A stretch of DNA of 64,000 bases from an uncultured Aquimarina sp. (GTDB lineage Bacteria; Bacteroidota; Bacteroidia; Flavobacteriales; Flavobacteriaceae): assembly GCA_947498815.1 (NCBI GenBank), contig CANMLU010000019.1, positions 30,665 through 94,664 on the forward strand. Reading direction: 5' to 3'. The notes beneath the pieces are model-generated. The model made no database searches. It was given only the letters and a program-made list of their open reading frames with translations, and was not told where the DNA came from. The first letter of the stretch is position 1, and each line of letters opens with the position of its first letter. Both the position numbers and the translations under genes were made by a program. Of the stretch, positions 43,487-53,553 are shown in pieces.

Positions 43487-44947
43487 CTATTTCTTTGGGA
43501 TTTCTTTTAAAATCTCAAGAACAAACTTCCAATATTTTTGTGTAGACGAAATACTAGCTCTTTCATCTGGAGAATGAGCTCCCAAAATTGTGGGTCCAAA
43601 AGAAATCATGTCCATATCTGGATAGTTTTGCCCAAGGATGCCGCATTCTAATCCCGCATGGCAAGCAGCGACATGTGCTTTTTCACCATTCAATTTTTGA
43701 TACAATCCATCCAACACTTTTAAAATGGGAGAGTCCATATTGGGTGCCCAACCGGGGTAATCTCCACTAGTGGTAACTTCACAGCCAATAAGCTCAAAAG
43801 TAGCCCTAAGTTTATTCACCAAATCGAGTTTAGATGATTCAACACTACTACGTGTTAAACATTCTATTACGATCTCGCCATTTCCCATAGTAACTTTGGC
43901 TATATTATTTGATGTCTCCACCAAATCAGTAATTGCCGGACTCATAGTATAGACACCATTATGAGCTGCATATAGCGCTTTAAGAACCCCTTCTTGAACC
44001 CCTAATTCCATTACTCGTTTTGGTAATTCGGTTTTCTTGACTTCAATGGTAAGATCTGGATCGGCTATAGAAAGTTCAGTTTTTATACTCTTTATTAATG
44101 TGGTTATCTCAAACTCAAATGCTTCAGCTTGCACGGTGTCAATAACTATGGTAGCAAAACTTTCTCTTGGTATTGCATTTCTAAGACTTCCACCTTTGAT
44201 TTCGTTTACTTGCAGACCAAAATTTTCGAAACCATCAAACAACAATCTATTCATAATTTTATTGGCATTCCCCAAACCCTTATGAATATCCATTCCCGAA
44301 TGACCTCCGTTAAGACCAGTTATACTAATACTGTAACCTGTTTTTCCTTCAGAAACCGGCTCTTCTTTATAAGATCGTTTTGCAGTTACATCTATACCTC
44401 CAGCACACCCTACTCCTATTTCATCATCCTCTTCTGTATCCAGGTTTAATAAGATATCGCCCTGCAACCAGCCTCCTTTTAATCCCATTGCTCCGGTCAT
44501 TCCCGTTTCTTCATCAATAGTAAACAAGGCCTCAATTGCTGGATGTTGGATGTCATTTGCTTCCAAAACAGTCATAATAGTCGCAACCCCTAATCCATTA
44601 TCTGCGCCTAGAGTGGTTCCATTTGCTCTTACCCAATCGCCATCAACATACATCTCGATCCCTTGTGTATCAAAATCAAAATCTGTATCCGCATTTTTTT
44701 GATGCACCATATCCAAATGAGATTGCATCACAACCGTTTTTCTGTTTTCCATTCCTGCAGTTGCAGGTTTTTTGATCAATACATTACCAACGCTATCAAT
44801 TTGAGTTTGTAGCCCCAAAGATTCACCAAAATCTTTTATAAAAGCAATTACTCTTTCTTCCTTTTTGGATGGCCTTGGTACTTCATTAAGATCGGCAAAC
44901 TTATTCCAAAGTGTTTTTGGCTCTAAACCTCTAATATCTGAATTCAT
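43487..44947 (-). CDS. pepD: Aminoacyl-histidine dipeptidase (M20 family, PepD-like)
   Basis: A 486-residue di-zinc M20 peptidase. VVMQSHLDMVHQK carries the first zinc His and the catalytic Asp, GTTLGADNGLG the bridging Asp, and LFTIDEETGMTGAMGL the catalytic Glu and next ligand. SITGLNGGHSGMDIHKG marks the dimerisation lid. PepD cleaves Xaa-His dipeptides such as carnosine in the cytoplasm; no signal peptide is present. It has its own promoter-like sequence and shares a terminator with the isomerase gene. Confidence 0.92.
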   Translation of the reverse strand: MNSDIRGLEPKTLWNKFADLNEVPRPSKKEERVIAFIKDFGESLGLQTQIDSVGNVLIKKPATAGMENRKTVVMQSHLDMVHQKNADTDFDFDTQGIEMYVDGDWVRANGTTLGADNGLGVATIMTVLEANDIQHPAIEALFTIDEETGMTGAMGLKGGWLQGDILLNLDTEEDDEIGVGCAGGIDVTAKRSYKEEPVSEGKTGYSISITGLNGGHSGMDIHKGLGNANKIMNRLLFDGFENFGLQVNEIKGGSLRNAIPRESFATIVIDTVQAEAFEFEITTLIKSIKTELSIADPDLTIEVKKTELPKRVMELGVQEGVLKALYAAHNGVYTMSPAITDLVETSNNIAKVTMGNGEIVIECLTRSSVESSKLDLVNKLRATFELIGCEVTTSGDYPGWAPNMDSPILKVLDGLYQKLNGEKAHVAACHAGLECGILGQNYPDMDMISFGPTILGAHSPDERASISSTQKYWKFVLEILKEIPKK

Positions 44948-44967
44948 ATGTGTATTGTGTTTTTCGC

Positions 44968-45000
44968 AAATGTACTACATTATGATAATCTTAAATCAAA
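44968..45000 (-). promoter_or_regulatory. Putative promoter of pepD
   Basis: On the minus strand TTG (45000-44998) is followed after 22 bases by TACATTTG (44975-44968), within the range of Bacteroidota promoters; the start codon is 21 bases further. Confidence 0.5.
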
Positions 45001-45048
45001 TCAAACATTAAATGTTGTAGTTTTACCGATGTATTATATCTTTATTTT

Positions 45049-46107
45049 ATGCAATCCAGAACAAAGCTTTTCCTTACCATATTATTTCCTATTCAAATTA
45101 TTGTGATAAAGATATTTTCTTTCTTTCCAGAATTTGTTGAGCGATTTTATAGCAATGGTATTTTTGTATACACTTCAAAGATATTACGCTATGTTTTTGG
45201 GTGGCTTCCGTTCTCATTTGGAGATATCTTATATTGTGTTTTAATCGTATTGTTGATACGTTTTTTAATTCTTAAAGTTTTTAAAAAAGGGGTCCCCTGG
45301 AAAGAAGTAGGGTTGGATGTAGGAGCAACAATATCGATAATTTATGCAAGTTTTCATATGCTCTGGGGCATGAATTACTATAGACTTCCATTACACGAAA
45401 TATTAAAAATTGATGATCAATACACAGAAAGCGAACTCATAAAAGTGTCCGAAAAACTAATTACACAAGCAAATTCATTACATGCAAAACTGGAATCTAA
45501 CGATTCTTTATCCATACAAATCCCATATACGAAAGAGGAAATCTTTCAAAAATCTGTTCCGGCATATGATCAATTAAATGGGATTTTGCCAACATTAAAT
45601 TATGAACCAAAAAGTATTAAAAGATCTATTCTAAGTTTACCTCTTACTTATATGGGTTTTAGTGGTTATTTAAATCCCTTAACAAATGAAGCTCAAGTAA
45701 ATGGTTTAATATTAGATTACAAAGCACCAACTACTAGCTGCCATGAGGAAGCTCACCAATTAGGATTTGCCAAAGAAAATGAAGCAAATTTTATTGCCGC
45801 TTTGACCACTATGAACTATAATGACATTTACTTCAATTATAGCGGAACCACTTTTGCCTTAAAATTTTGCTTAAATGATCTTTACCGTCGTAATGAAGAA
45901 AAAGCAATTTGTTTGATTGAAGAATTAAGGCCCGGTATTCGCAAAAATTACCGTGAAGTAAATGAGTTTTGGGAGTCCTATGAGAACCCCCTAGAACCAA
46001 TATTTAAAGGAACCTATGATAAATACTTAAAGGCCAATAACCAACCCGATGGTATGGACACCTACAGTTATGTAGTAGCGCTGTTGGTAAATTATTACAA
46101 GAACTAA
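45049..46107 (+). CDS. DUF3810 membrane protein with HEEAH zincin-like motif
   Basis: A 352-residue protein with about three transmembrane helices in the first 110 residues (LTILFPIQIIVIKIFSFFP; ILYCVLIVLLIRFLI; GATISIIYASFHMLWGMNYY) and a large soluble part. SCHEEAHQLGF puts an HExxH-type zinc motif at residues 232-236, with an ENEANF segment downstream that could give the third ligand. The family has no assigned function; a membrane-bound metallopeptidase is a reasonable inference. It converges on the hypothetical gene to its right, 10 bases away. Confidence 0.82.
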   Translation: MQSRTKLFLTILFPIQIIVIKIFSFFPEFVERFYSNGIFVYTSKILRYVFGWLPFSFGDILYCVLIVLLIRFLILKVFKKGVPWKEVGLDVGATISIIYASFHMLWGMNYYRLPLHEILKIDDQYTESELIKVSEKLITQANSLHAKLESNDSLSIQIPYTKEEIFQKSVPAYDQLNGILPTLNYEPKSIKRSILSLPLTYMGFSGYLNPLTNEAQVNGLILDYKAPTTSCHEEAHQLGFAKENEANFIAALTTMNYNDIYFNYSGTTFALKFCLNDLYRRNEEKAICLIEELRPGIRKNYREVNEFWESYENPLEPIFKGTYDKYLKANNQPDGMDTYSYVVALLVNYYKN

Positions 46108-46117
46108 TCTTATCCCT

Positions 46118-46810
46118 TTACAAAGTATTGTAATAATCGATAATCTTAATCACATCTTCCTTTTTTTTATAATTTAACTTTCCAGAAGAAACAAAATTTT
46201 CGACTTCATTTTTCTTGTTTTCTAAAACTTTAAGTATTTCTTTTTTCTTAAGTTTTATACGCAATATACTTCCTGATTGACTTCTTATATAGTATTTATA
46301 ATCCTCAACAAATTTTGGAGGTATATAACTACCATAACTGGATTTTGGTTCTTGTCCTTCTTTAAAATTCTTTTTAGGCTTTAGTAATAATGTGGTTTTA
46401 TCAAAATCATTAAAAACTATATAATACCCTTTTGCTCCTTCATATTCTAAAATTTTATACCGGTACTTCGCAAAAACAGTTTCGAAGTCCTCTCTCTTGA
46501 GAAGTGCAAATGTTAAATTGTCTTTATAAATTTCAATTTCATCTTTTACTGCGTTATATCTGGCCAAATATTTTGTATTAAACTCTTTATTTATATAAAT
46601 ATCTGCTTCTTTGTAATTCTCTTCATAATATGGTGATCCTTGTACCGCAATATCCGAATAATCAGCTTTCATAGCCTGTACTACATTGGTGTTTCGTAAA
46701 ACATCTCCTTTGGGACTTGCCGTGGCATCATTAATGTCATCACCTTTTTTATTTTGCGCTGTAAGTACTATTGAAACAAAAAGGCCTAGGATAGTGATTG
46801 TATTTTTCAT
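46118..46810 (-). CDS. Hypothetical secreted protein
   Basis: A 230-residue protein with a Sec signal peptide (MKNTITILGLFVSIVLTAQ, probable cleavage after TAQ). The mature part is Lys- and Tyr-rich, with a central region that alternates short strands and a helical Lys/Glu-rich C-terminus (LKKKEILKVLENKKNEVENF). I do not recognise a domain. It could be periplasmic or secreted. It is isolated: convergent with the DUF3810 gene and divergent from the amidohydrolase gene. Confidence 0.7.
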   Translation of the reverse strand: MKNTITILGLFVSIVLTAQNKKGDDINDATASPKGDVLRNTNVVQAMKADYSDIAVQGSPYYEENYKEADIYINKEFNTKYLARYNAVKDEIEIYKDNLTFALLKREDFETVFAKYRYKILEYEGAKGYYIVFNDFDKTTLLLKPKKNFKEGQEPKSSYGSYIPPKFVEDYKYYIRSQSGSILRIKLKKKEILKVLENKKNEVENFVSSGKLNYKKKEDVIKIIDYYNTL

Positions 46811-46953
46811 TTTCTAAAACATAGGTTTAAAGTATCAATTTATGCAATAAAATAGTGGTAACGGCATATTACGTTAAAAAATTATTAATTAAGGAGTTGT
46901 TTCTTTATCAACTGCTATCTTTAAATCCAAATCAAACACTTTACACATCTCTT

Positions 46954-49947
46954 ATGAACAAACTTCTATTATCTTTTGTGGTAATATGCTGGGGCGTTAC
47001 AATTTCTGCTCAAGAATATTTCCCAAAAAATGACGGAGTTAGGATCTCTGACTCCAATTATACAGTATTTAAGAACGCTACGATCCATACTACTCCCGAT
47101 ACCGAGATTAAAAACGGGACTCTAATTATTCAAAAAGGAAAAATTATTCAGGTGGGTACAGCTCTTTCAGTTCCCGAAAATAGTATCATTATTGATCTGG
47201 AAGGAAAACATATTTATGCTTCTTTTATAGATCCATTTACCAACTTCGGTATTAAAAAACCAAAAAAACAAGGAGGTAGTATCTTTAGCCCAGGTGCTCA
47301 GCCACAATGGGGCGCTTCTAGAGAAGGATATTACTGGAATGATCATATACGACCAGAAACAAGTGCTCTCACCGATTTTAAATACGATAATAAAAAAGCT
47401 ACAGAGTATATAAAAGAGGGGTTTGGCGTTGTAAATACGCATATGCCAGATGGTATTATTAGAGGTACGGGGATCCTTGTGGCTTTAAACAATGAAGGTA
47501 CTGAAGGCGAACGCTTATTAAGTGATCGTTCTGCTCAATTTTTATCGTTTACGAAAAGTAATAAAAGTAAACAAGTATATCCAACATCCTTAATGGGGTC
47601 AACGGCATTGCTAAGACAAGTTTATCACGATCTAAAATGGTATACAACTGGCAACCCTGACACAAAAGATTTATCACTTGAAGCTCTTGAAAGAAACAAA
47701 AATTTACCTCAAATTTTCGAAGCCGGAAGCCGCATCAATAGTTTTAGAGCGGATAAAATAGGTGATGAGTTTAACACTCAATATATAATAGTGGGCGGTG
47801 GAGATGAATATGCCCGAATTAATAAAGTAAAAGCAACCAATGCTACCTATATTATTCCGTTGGATTTTCCAGAAGCTTATGATGTATCAGACCCTTTAAT
47901 GGCAAATATGGTTAGCCTTGGGGATATGCGTCATTGGAATCAAGCTCCTACTAATCCTGCGGTGTTATCCAAAAATGGTATTTCCTTCTCTTTGACTACT
48001 CATAAATTAAAAAAAGTTGCAGATTTAAAAACACGATTGAAAAAAGCCATTGAGCATGGATTTGATAAAAAAACGGCATTAGCTGCATTAACTACAATTC
48101 CTGCACAAATATTAGGAAAAAGTGATGTTCTTGGTAGTATCAAAAAAGGTGCCTATGCCAATTTCTTAATCACAAAAAACGAGCTGTTTTCTAAAGATAA
48201 TATGCTCTACGAAAACTGGGTTCAAGGTCGTAAAAATGTGGTTAACGATATGTCTGTTAAGGATATTAATGGTGATTATGAGCTGACCTTAACTGGTAAA
48301 GTCTACAATTTATCTATAACTGGAAAAACTACAGCTCCAAAATCAGAAGTCAAACTAGGAGAGACCAAACTAGGCTCAAAATTAAGCTATAAAGATAATT
48401 GGGTTACTCTTGTTTTTACAGATGCCGATACTACAAAAACTCAATACACCAGAGTGGTCACTGCAATTGGTGATACTCCCAATTTTTGGAGTGGTAAAGC
48501 TATTTTACCGAGTGGCTCTGAAACCTCTTTTACCGCAAAAAAGAAACCAAAGGAAGGTGACTCAGAAAAGAAAGACAAAAAATCTTCCGATCAAAAAGAA
48601 AAACCCGAAATAGTACCTGTTGCATATCCAAATATAGCATATGGTGATATACAAATGCCAAAATCGGAAAACATAATATTCAAAAATGCAACTGTTTGGA
48701 CTAATGAATCAGATGGTATCTTAACAGAGGCCGATGTAGTAGTAAAAAACGGTAAAATTTCAGCCGTAGGCAAAAACCTTAATGCAGGTAATGCCAAAGT
48801 AATTGATGCTACAGGAAAACATATTACCGCTGGAATTATTGACGAACATTCTCATATCGCGGCAGCGGCAATTAATGAAGCTGGCCATAATTCGTCGGCA
48901 GAGGTTACCATTGAAGATGTTGTTGCACCAGATGATATTGATATCTACAGAAACCTCGCCGGGGGAGTAACATCAATACAAATCCTTCATGGTTCTGCCA
49001 ACCCTATTGGCGGCCGTTCTGCAATACTTAAATTAAAATGGGGAGAAAGTGCTGATAATTTAATTTATAAGAATTCTCCGAAGTTTATCAAATTCGCATT
49101 AGGTGAAAATGTAAAACAAAGTAACTGGGGAAGTACAACAAGGTTTCCGCAAACCAGAATGGGTGTCGAACAATTGTATGTAGACTACTTTACGCGAGCC
49201 AAAGCGTACGAAAAACTTAAGAAAAGTGGAAAAGCTTATCGTAAAGATATCGAGATGGAAACATTGGTTGAAATTCTTAATGGCCAACGATTTATTAGCT
49301 GTCACTCTTATGTACAAAGTGAAATTAATATGCTAATGAAGGTGGCCGAGAAGTTTAATTTTAGAATCAACACATTTACCCATATTCTCGAAGGATATAA
49401 AGTAGCCGATAAAATGGCAGCACACGGGGTTGGGGGTTCTACATTCTCAGATTGGTGGGCTTATAAATTTGAAGTAAATGATGCTATACCTTATAATGCA
49501 GCTATCATGCATAAACAAGGAGTTATAACAGCAATTAACAGTGATGATAGCGAGATGTCACGTCGCCTTAACCAAGAAGCTGCAAAATCAGTTAAATATG
49601 GTGGAGTGACCGAAGAAGAAGCTTTGAAATTTGTAACCCTAAACCCTGCTAAGCTTTTACATATCGACGATAGGGTTGGAAGTATCAAAGTTGGTAAAGA
49701 TGCTGATTTGGTAGTGTGGACAGATCATCCATTATCTGTTTACGCCAAAGCCGAGAAAACTATAATCGAAGGAGCAATTTATTTTGATCTTGAAAAAGAT
49801 AAGGCCATGAGAAAATCTATCGCTTCAGAAAGAAATAAGCTTTCAACTATGATGTTAAAGGCCAAAAACAATGGCTTGAAAACGCAGCCCCCAAAGAAAA
49901 AAGAAAAACAAAATTTCGAATGTGAAACCATAGAAGCAATTCATTAG
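46954..49947 (+). CDS. Large exported amidohydrolase with two amidohydrolase-like halves
   Basis: The start at ATG 46954 gives a signal peptide (MNKLLLSFVVICWGVTISAQ) and 997 residues; an in-frame GTG at 46855 is unlikely. The first half (about 30-440) resembles an amidohydrolase but lacks the HxH metal motif at the expected GKHIYASFIDPFTNFG site. After a Lys-rich linker (about 525-555) the second half (about 575-960) has GIIDEHSHIA with the HxH pair, further histidines in ISCHSYVQS and FTHILEGY, and the catalytic-type Asp in INSDDSEMSR. It is thus likely a periplasmic metal hydrolase with one active and one degenerate domain. The next gene starts 9 bases later. Confidence 0.87.
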   Translation: MNKLLLSFVVICWGVTISAQEYFPKNDGVRISDSNYTVFKNATIHTTPDTEIKNGTLIIQKGKIIQVGTALSVPENSIIIDLEGKHIYASFIDPFTNFGIKKPKKQGGSIFSPGAQPQWGASREGYYWNDHIRPETSALTDFKYDNKKATEYIKEGFGVVNTHMPDGIIRGTGILVALNNEGTEGERLLSDRSAQFLSFTKSNKSKQVYPTSLMGSTALLRQVYHDLKWYTTGNPDTKDLSLEALERNKNLPQIFEAGSRINSFRADKIGDEFNTQYIIVGGGDEYARINKVKATNATYIIPLDFPEAYDVSDPLMANMVSLGDMRHWNQAPTNPAVLSKNGISFSLTTHKLKKVADLKTRLKKAIEHGFDKKTALAALTTIPAQILGKSDVLGSIKKGAYANFLITKNELFSKDNMLYENWVQGRKNVVNDMSVKDINGDYELTLTGKVYNLSITGKTTAPKSEVKLGETKLGSKLSYKDNWVTLVFTDADTTKTQYTRVVTAIGDTPNFWSGKAILPSGSETSFTAKKKPKEGDSEKKDKKSSDQKEKPEIVPVAYPNIAYGDIQMPKSENIIFKNATVWTNESDGILTEADVVVKNGKISAVGKNLNAGNAKVIDATGKHITAGIIDEHSHIAAAAINEAGHNSSAEVTIEDVVAPDDIDIYRNLAGGVTSIQILHGSANPIGGRSAILKLKWGESADNLIYKNSPKFIKFALGENVKQSNWGSTTRFPQTRMGVEQLYVDYFTRAKAYEKLKKSGKAYRKDIEMETLVEILNGQRFISCHSYVQSEINMLMKVAEKFNFRINTFTHILEGYKVADKMAAHGVGGSTFSDWWAYKFEVNDAIPYNAAIMHKQGVITAINSDDSEMSRRLNQEAAKSVKYGGVTEEEALKFVTLNPAKLLHIDDRVGSIKVGKDADLVVWTDHPLSVYAKAEKTIIEGAIYFDLEKDKAMRKSIASERNKLSTMMLKAKNNGLKTQPPKKKEKQNFECETIEAIH

Positions 49948-49956
49948 TCCAAGAAC

Positions 49957-51249
49957 ATGAAAAAAGCAACATATATAATACCATTACTTATTATTTTCTT
50001 CGGAAAAGTAATGGCACAACAAACACCCATCAAAGCGCAAGGTGAGGCTATAACAATTACAGGTGCTATAGCTCACATTGGTAATGGTGAAATGATTGAA
50101 AATAGTATGATCATTTTTGAAGATGGAAAAATTACTGCAATCGGTGCAAATGGAAGTTCCTCTCCAAAAGGAACAATAATCAATGCTTCGGGTAAACATA
50201 TTTATCCAGGTTTTATTGCTCCTAACTCTACACTGGGATTGGTCGAGATTGGTGCGGTTCGGGCCACCGATGATGATAGTGAAATAGGAAGCTACAATCC
50301 TCACATACGTAGTATTATTGCCTATAATGCAGAAAGTAAAATCGTAGAAAGCATGCGTCCAAATGGCGTATTAACTGCACAAGTAACTCCACGCGGAGGT
50401 GTAATATCGGGAACCTCATCAATTGTTCAATTGGATGCCTGGAACTGGGAAGATGCTGTAATAAAAATGGACGATGGTATTCATCTTAATTGGCCAAGTA
50501 TCTATAGTCGTGGTCGATGGTGGCTAGGAGAAGATCCTGGATTTAAACCCAATAAAGAATATGCCAAGCAGGTAACCAAAATCAAAGATTTCCTAAAACA
50601 GGCAAAAGCTTCATTACAATCAGATTCTTCAGACAAAAACCTACCTCATCTAGCCATGAAAGGCATATTTGATGGAACAAAAACTTTATATATTCATACA
50701 GGAGCACAAAAGGCAATACTTGATGCCATTTCTTTTTGTAAAGAGAATAGTATTCAAAAAATGGTAATTGTAGGAGGAGATGAAGCATCTAAAATAACTG
50801 TTCAATTAAAGCAAAATAACATTCCTGTTTTGATTACCAGAACGCATACCACTCCCAATTTTGAAGATGAAGATTATGACCTTCCTTATAAAAATGCAAA
50901 ATTATTAATGGATGCAGGAGTATTGGTCGCTCTACAAAATTCAGGACAAATGGAGCGCGCTAATGCACGAAATCTTCCTTTTCAAGCTGGTACGGTAGCA
51001 GCACATGGTTTGGATAAAGAAAAAGCACTACAGCTCATTACGGGGAATAGCGCAAAAATTTTAGGAATTGATAATTTTACCGGAACGCTAGAAGTCGGTA
51101 AAGATGCAACCTTGTTTATAAGTATTGGTGATGCACTTGATATGCGTACTAATCAATTAGAAAAGGCCTTTATTCAAGGTCGTGATATTAGCCTAGAAAG
51201 CCATCAAACCAAACTTTGGAAACGATATAGTTCAAAATACGGGCAGTAG
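49957..51249 (+). CDS. Exported amidohydrolase-like protein, metal motif degenerate
   Basis: A 430-residue protein with a signal peptide ending in KVMAQ. It has the composite-domain start of amidohydrolases (ITITGAIAHIGNGE and IIFEDGKITAIGANG) and the end (LEVGKDATLFISIGDALD), but where HxH should follow GKHIYPGF it reads IAPNSTLGLVE, so the metal site seems lost. It strongly resembles the degenerate first half of the preceding protein. The 9-base gap suggests an operon and possibly a complex of the two. A terminator follows. Confidence 0.82.
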   Translation: MKKATYIIPLLIIFFGKVMAQQTPIKAQGEAITITGAIAHIGNGEMIENSMIIFEDGKITAIGANGSSSPKGTIINASGKHIYPGFIAPNSTLGLVEIGAVRATDDDSEIGSYNPHIRSIIAYNAESKIVESMRPNGVLTAQVTPRGGVISGTSSIVQLDAWNWEDAVIKMDDGIHLNWPSIYSRGRWWLGEDPGFKPNKEYAKQVTKIKDFLKQAKASLQSDSSDKNLPHLAMKGIFDGTKTLYIHTGAQKAILDAISFCKENSIQKMVIVGGDEASKITVQLKQNNIPVLITRTHTTPNFEDEDYDLPYKNAKLLMDAGVLVALQNSGQMERANARNLPFQAGTVAAHGLDKEKALQLITGNSAKILGIDNFTGTLEVGKDATLFISIGDALDMRTNQLEKAFIQGRDISLESHQTKLWKRYSSKYGQ

Positions 51250-51254
51250 CAAAT

Positions 51255-51290
51255 AAAAAATCCCATTAATAAAAATTAGTGGGATTTTTT
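51255..51290 (+). terminator. Terminator after the amidohydrolase pair
   Basis: AAAAAATCCCATTAAT (51255-51270) pairs with ATTAGTGGGATTTTTT (51275-51290) with one T-G pair and a four-base loop. It also ends 18 bases before the minus-strand aminotransferase stop and may act in both directions. Confidence 0.82.
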
Positions 51291-51307
51291 ATTAAAAGAT
51301 ACCTCTC

Positions 51308-52429
51308 TTAACTTTTAAACTCTTTCATATCCTCAAGTGCGCTAATTAGCATATTCACATGATTAAGTGTACAGCTTTCGCCCATAATACCAATTCTCCA
51401 TATTTTCCCGGCAAAAGCACCTAATCCTCCTCCTACTTGGATATTATAATCATGAAGTAATTTTGAACGAATTAATGCCTCATCATTACCTTCTGGTAAA
51501 AAAACCGAATTTAGATTTGGCAAGCGATATTGTTCCTCTACCAAATATCTAAATCCAAGATGTTCCAGTTTGGTTTTAAGCGCTTGATGTACTTCTTGAT
51601 GTCGTTTCCATCTATTTTCTAATCCCTCTTCCAAAACGATGCGTAACGACTCTCTTAATGCATATACGGATGATACAGGTGCCGTATGATGATATGCTCG
51701 TTTTGCTCCTCCCCAATAATTCTTAACCAGACTAAGATCCAGGAACCAACTTTGTACTTTGGTTTTTCGGTTTTCTAGGGCTTCTACGGCCCGATCAGAA
51801 AAACTCACAGGCGAGAGCCCTGGGGGAGCACTAAGGTTCTTTTGTGTTCCTGTGTATATAGCATCAATATTCCATTCATCGACTTTGAGTTCCATACCAC
51901 AATATGAAGTCACCGCATCCACCATCAATAAACCACCGGCATCGTGAACCAAATCACTAATCTCTTTTATGGGTTGCAAGGCTCCTGTTGAAGTTTCGGC
52001 ATGCACGAAAGCGAGCAATTTGGGTTTCGGACATTTCTCCAATGTTTTCTTTACATCTTCAGGAGATACGACAGTCCCCCACTCTTTTTCAATTTTATGA
52101 ACTGTAGCACCACATCGTTCTGCGATATCTGCCATTCTACCACCAAAGACCCCGTTAATGCATATAATTGCCTCATCTCCCGGTTCGAGAAGATTTACTA
52201 AGCAAGTTTCCATACCCGCACTTCCTGGTGCAGAAACGACAAAGGTTAAATGGTTTTTGGTGATAAAAGTTTCTTGAACCATTGTTTTCACCTCGTCCAT
52301 TATGGTTACAAATTCTGGATCCAAATGTCCAATTAAAGGTGTTGACATTGCTTTAAGCACTCTAGGATGAGCATCTGAAGGGCCTGGCCCCATTAAAATT
52401 CTTGTACTAGTATTAAGCTCTTTGTACAT
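51308..52429 (-). CDS. Class V aminotransferase (alanine-glyoxylate / serine-pyruvate type)
   Basis: A 373-residue PLP enzyme. MGPGPSDAHPRVLKAM at the N-terminus is the family opening, MVDAVTSYCGMEL contains the Asp that contacts the PLP pyridine nitrogen, and YTGTQKNLSAPPGLSPVSF carries the Schiff-base lysine. PNLNSVFLPEG and RIGIMGESC are typical of the alanine-glyoxylate/serine-pyruvate branch, which transfers the amino group between small amino acids and glyoxylate, pyruvate or ureido compounds. The precise substrate is not determined by sequence. It appears monocistronic. Confidence 0.88.
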   Translation of the reverse strand: MYKELNTSTRILMGPGPSDAHPRVLKAMSTPLIGHLDPEFVTIMDEVKTMVQETFITKNHLTFVVSAPGSAGMETCLVNLLEPGDEAIICINGVFGGRMADIAERCGATVHKIEKEWGTVVSPEDVKKTLEKCPKPKLLAFVHAETSTGALQPIKEISDLVHDAGGLLMVDAVTSYCGMELKVDEWNIDAIYTGTQKNLSAPPGLSPVSFSDRAVEALENRKTKVQSWFLDLSLVKNYWGGAKRAYHHTAPVSSVYALRESLRIVLEEGLENRWKRHQEVHQALKTKLEHLGFRYLVEEQYRLPNLNSVFLPEGNDEALIRSKLLHDYNIQVGGGLGAFAGKIWRIGIMGESCTLNHVNMLISALEDMKEFKS

Positions 52430-52614
52430 CGTTTATATTATGTTTGTTATCTACTATATCGTTTTCGTAAAATTAAGTAAATTTAAAAGTGATGTTTTTT
52501 GAAAATTCTTTCATATGTGTTAAAAACAACTTGTAAAATGATTATTTCTCAATCTGAACAACATCTTAAACGCGAGGTTTAACATATTCTAAAAAAAATA
52601 TTGAAATTTTTATC

Positions 52615-52648
52615 AAAAAAAAACCTACTCAAATATGGATAGGTTTTA
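52615..52648 (-). terminator. Terminator of the DUF6503 gene
   Basis: On the minus strand AAAACCTA and TAGGTTTT pair around a 12-base loop and run into nine T residues (plus-strand A-run at 52615-52623). The rest of the 52430-52691 interval holds nothing I can identify. Confidence 0.78.
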
Positions 52649-52691
52649 TAAATGTATTGTACATTTTATATCTATAATACTTCTTCTTTTT

Positions 52692-53483
52692 CTAAAATTG
52701 GTTTTTAAACAAAGAAGTGTCTGGTTTTTCTCTAGTAGCTACTGCATTTACAAAATTTCTTTCGCTTTTAATATCTCCTACAACCCCATCTTCATATATT
52801 CTCCATTTCAGAGTTTTTGGAAGTAATAAGCCATTGACATCGTTCCAATCAGAATATTCTATAAAACCAATTTTATCACTAGTCTCTTTACTAAAATAAG
52901 TAACAGTATACCCCAAATATTTCATTCTTTTGGAAGCCGAATCATAGTACAAAAAGTAATTATCCTTTGGTGAATCTCCTACTCCATCTCCATATGAAAT
53001 TTTATACCCTGGATAGGATATATCACCTACTTTAAGATCTTCAACTTTTTGATACGAGATCCCCTCATCTCCCAAAACAAAGGGCATTGCATAAAAATAA
53101 AACATCAGATTATGATAAAATCTAGGGTTTCCTTTAAACGATGTTGAGTCTTCTTGTTGCAACCAGGCTTCTTTACCATCAAAACCCAAGATAAATTTGT
53201 TGGTTTCTATGCGCGCATGTCTGGTTTTAAGATCTGTGGTATGCTTTTCATTTCCTTCTGGTTTCGTCAATTCAAATACCAAAGTATGCATTTGATCGAA
53301 TGTATGTAAACCACCATGAGCTTCAAAAATATCCGCCAATTCTTTAGGGAAATTTTCAGAACTATCTACAGTTATTTTTTCTTCTGAAGCCTCTGAAGTT
53401 ATCGTTTCTTTTTCTGGTTTGATTTCCTGTTTACAGGATATTAAAACTGAAAATAAAATTATTAATGTGCTTAGTTTTTTCAT
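52692..53483 (-). CDS. DUF6503-like lipoprotein
   Basis: A 263-residue SPII lipoprotein (MKKLSTLIILFSVLISC, Cys17) with a Glu/Ser/Thr-rich linker. The mature domain, beginning around FEAHGGLHTFDQMHTLVFEL and including GFDGKEAWLQQ, MFYFYAMPFVLGDEG and FIEYSDWNDVNGLLLPKTLKW, has the pattern of the outer-membrane-lipoprotein-related beta sheet of DUF6503, similar in layout to LolA/LolB-like folds. The function is unknown. It lies downstream of the AsnB-like gene, 70 bases apart, on the same strand. Confidence 0.78.
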   Translation of the reverse strand: MKKLSTLIILFSVLISCKQEIKPEKETITSEASEEKITVDSSENFPKELADIFEAHGGLHTFDQMHTLVFELTKPEGNEKHTTDLKTRHARIETNKFILGFDGKEAWLQQEDSTSFKGNPRFYHNLMFYFYAMPFVLGDEGISYQKVEDLKVGDISYPGYKISYGDGVGDSPKDNYFLYYDSASKRMKYLGYTVTYFSKETSDKIGFIEYSDWNDVNGLLLPKTLKWRIYEDGVVGDIKSERNFVNAVATREKPDTSLFKNQF

Positions 53484-53553
53484 GAGTACGATTATGCTAT
53501 GAGTTAATTTTAAAATTAAAATAGTCGTACTATATAGATAACCTTACAAGAAA

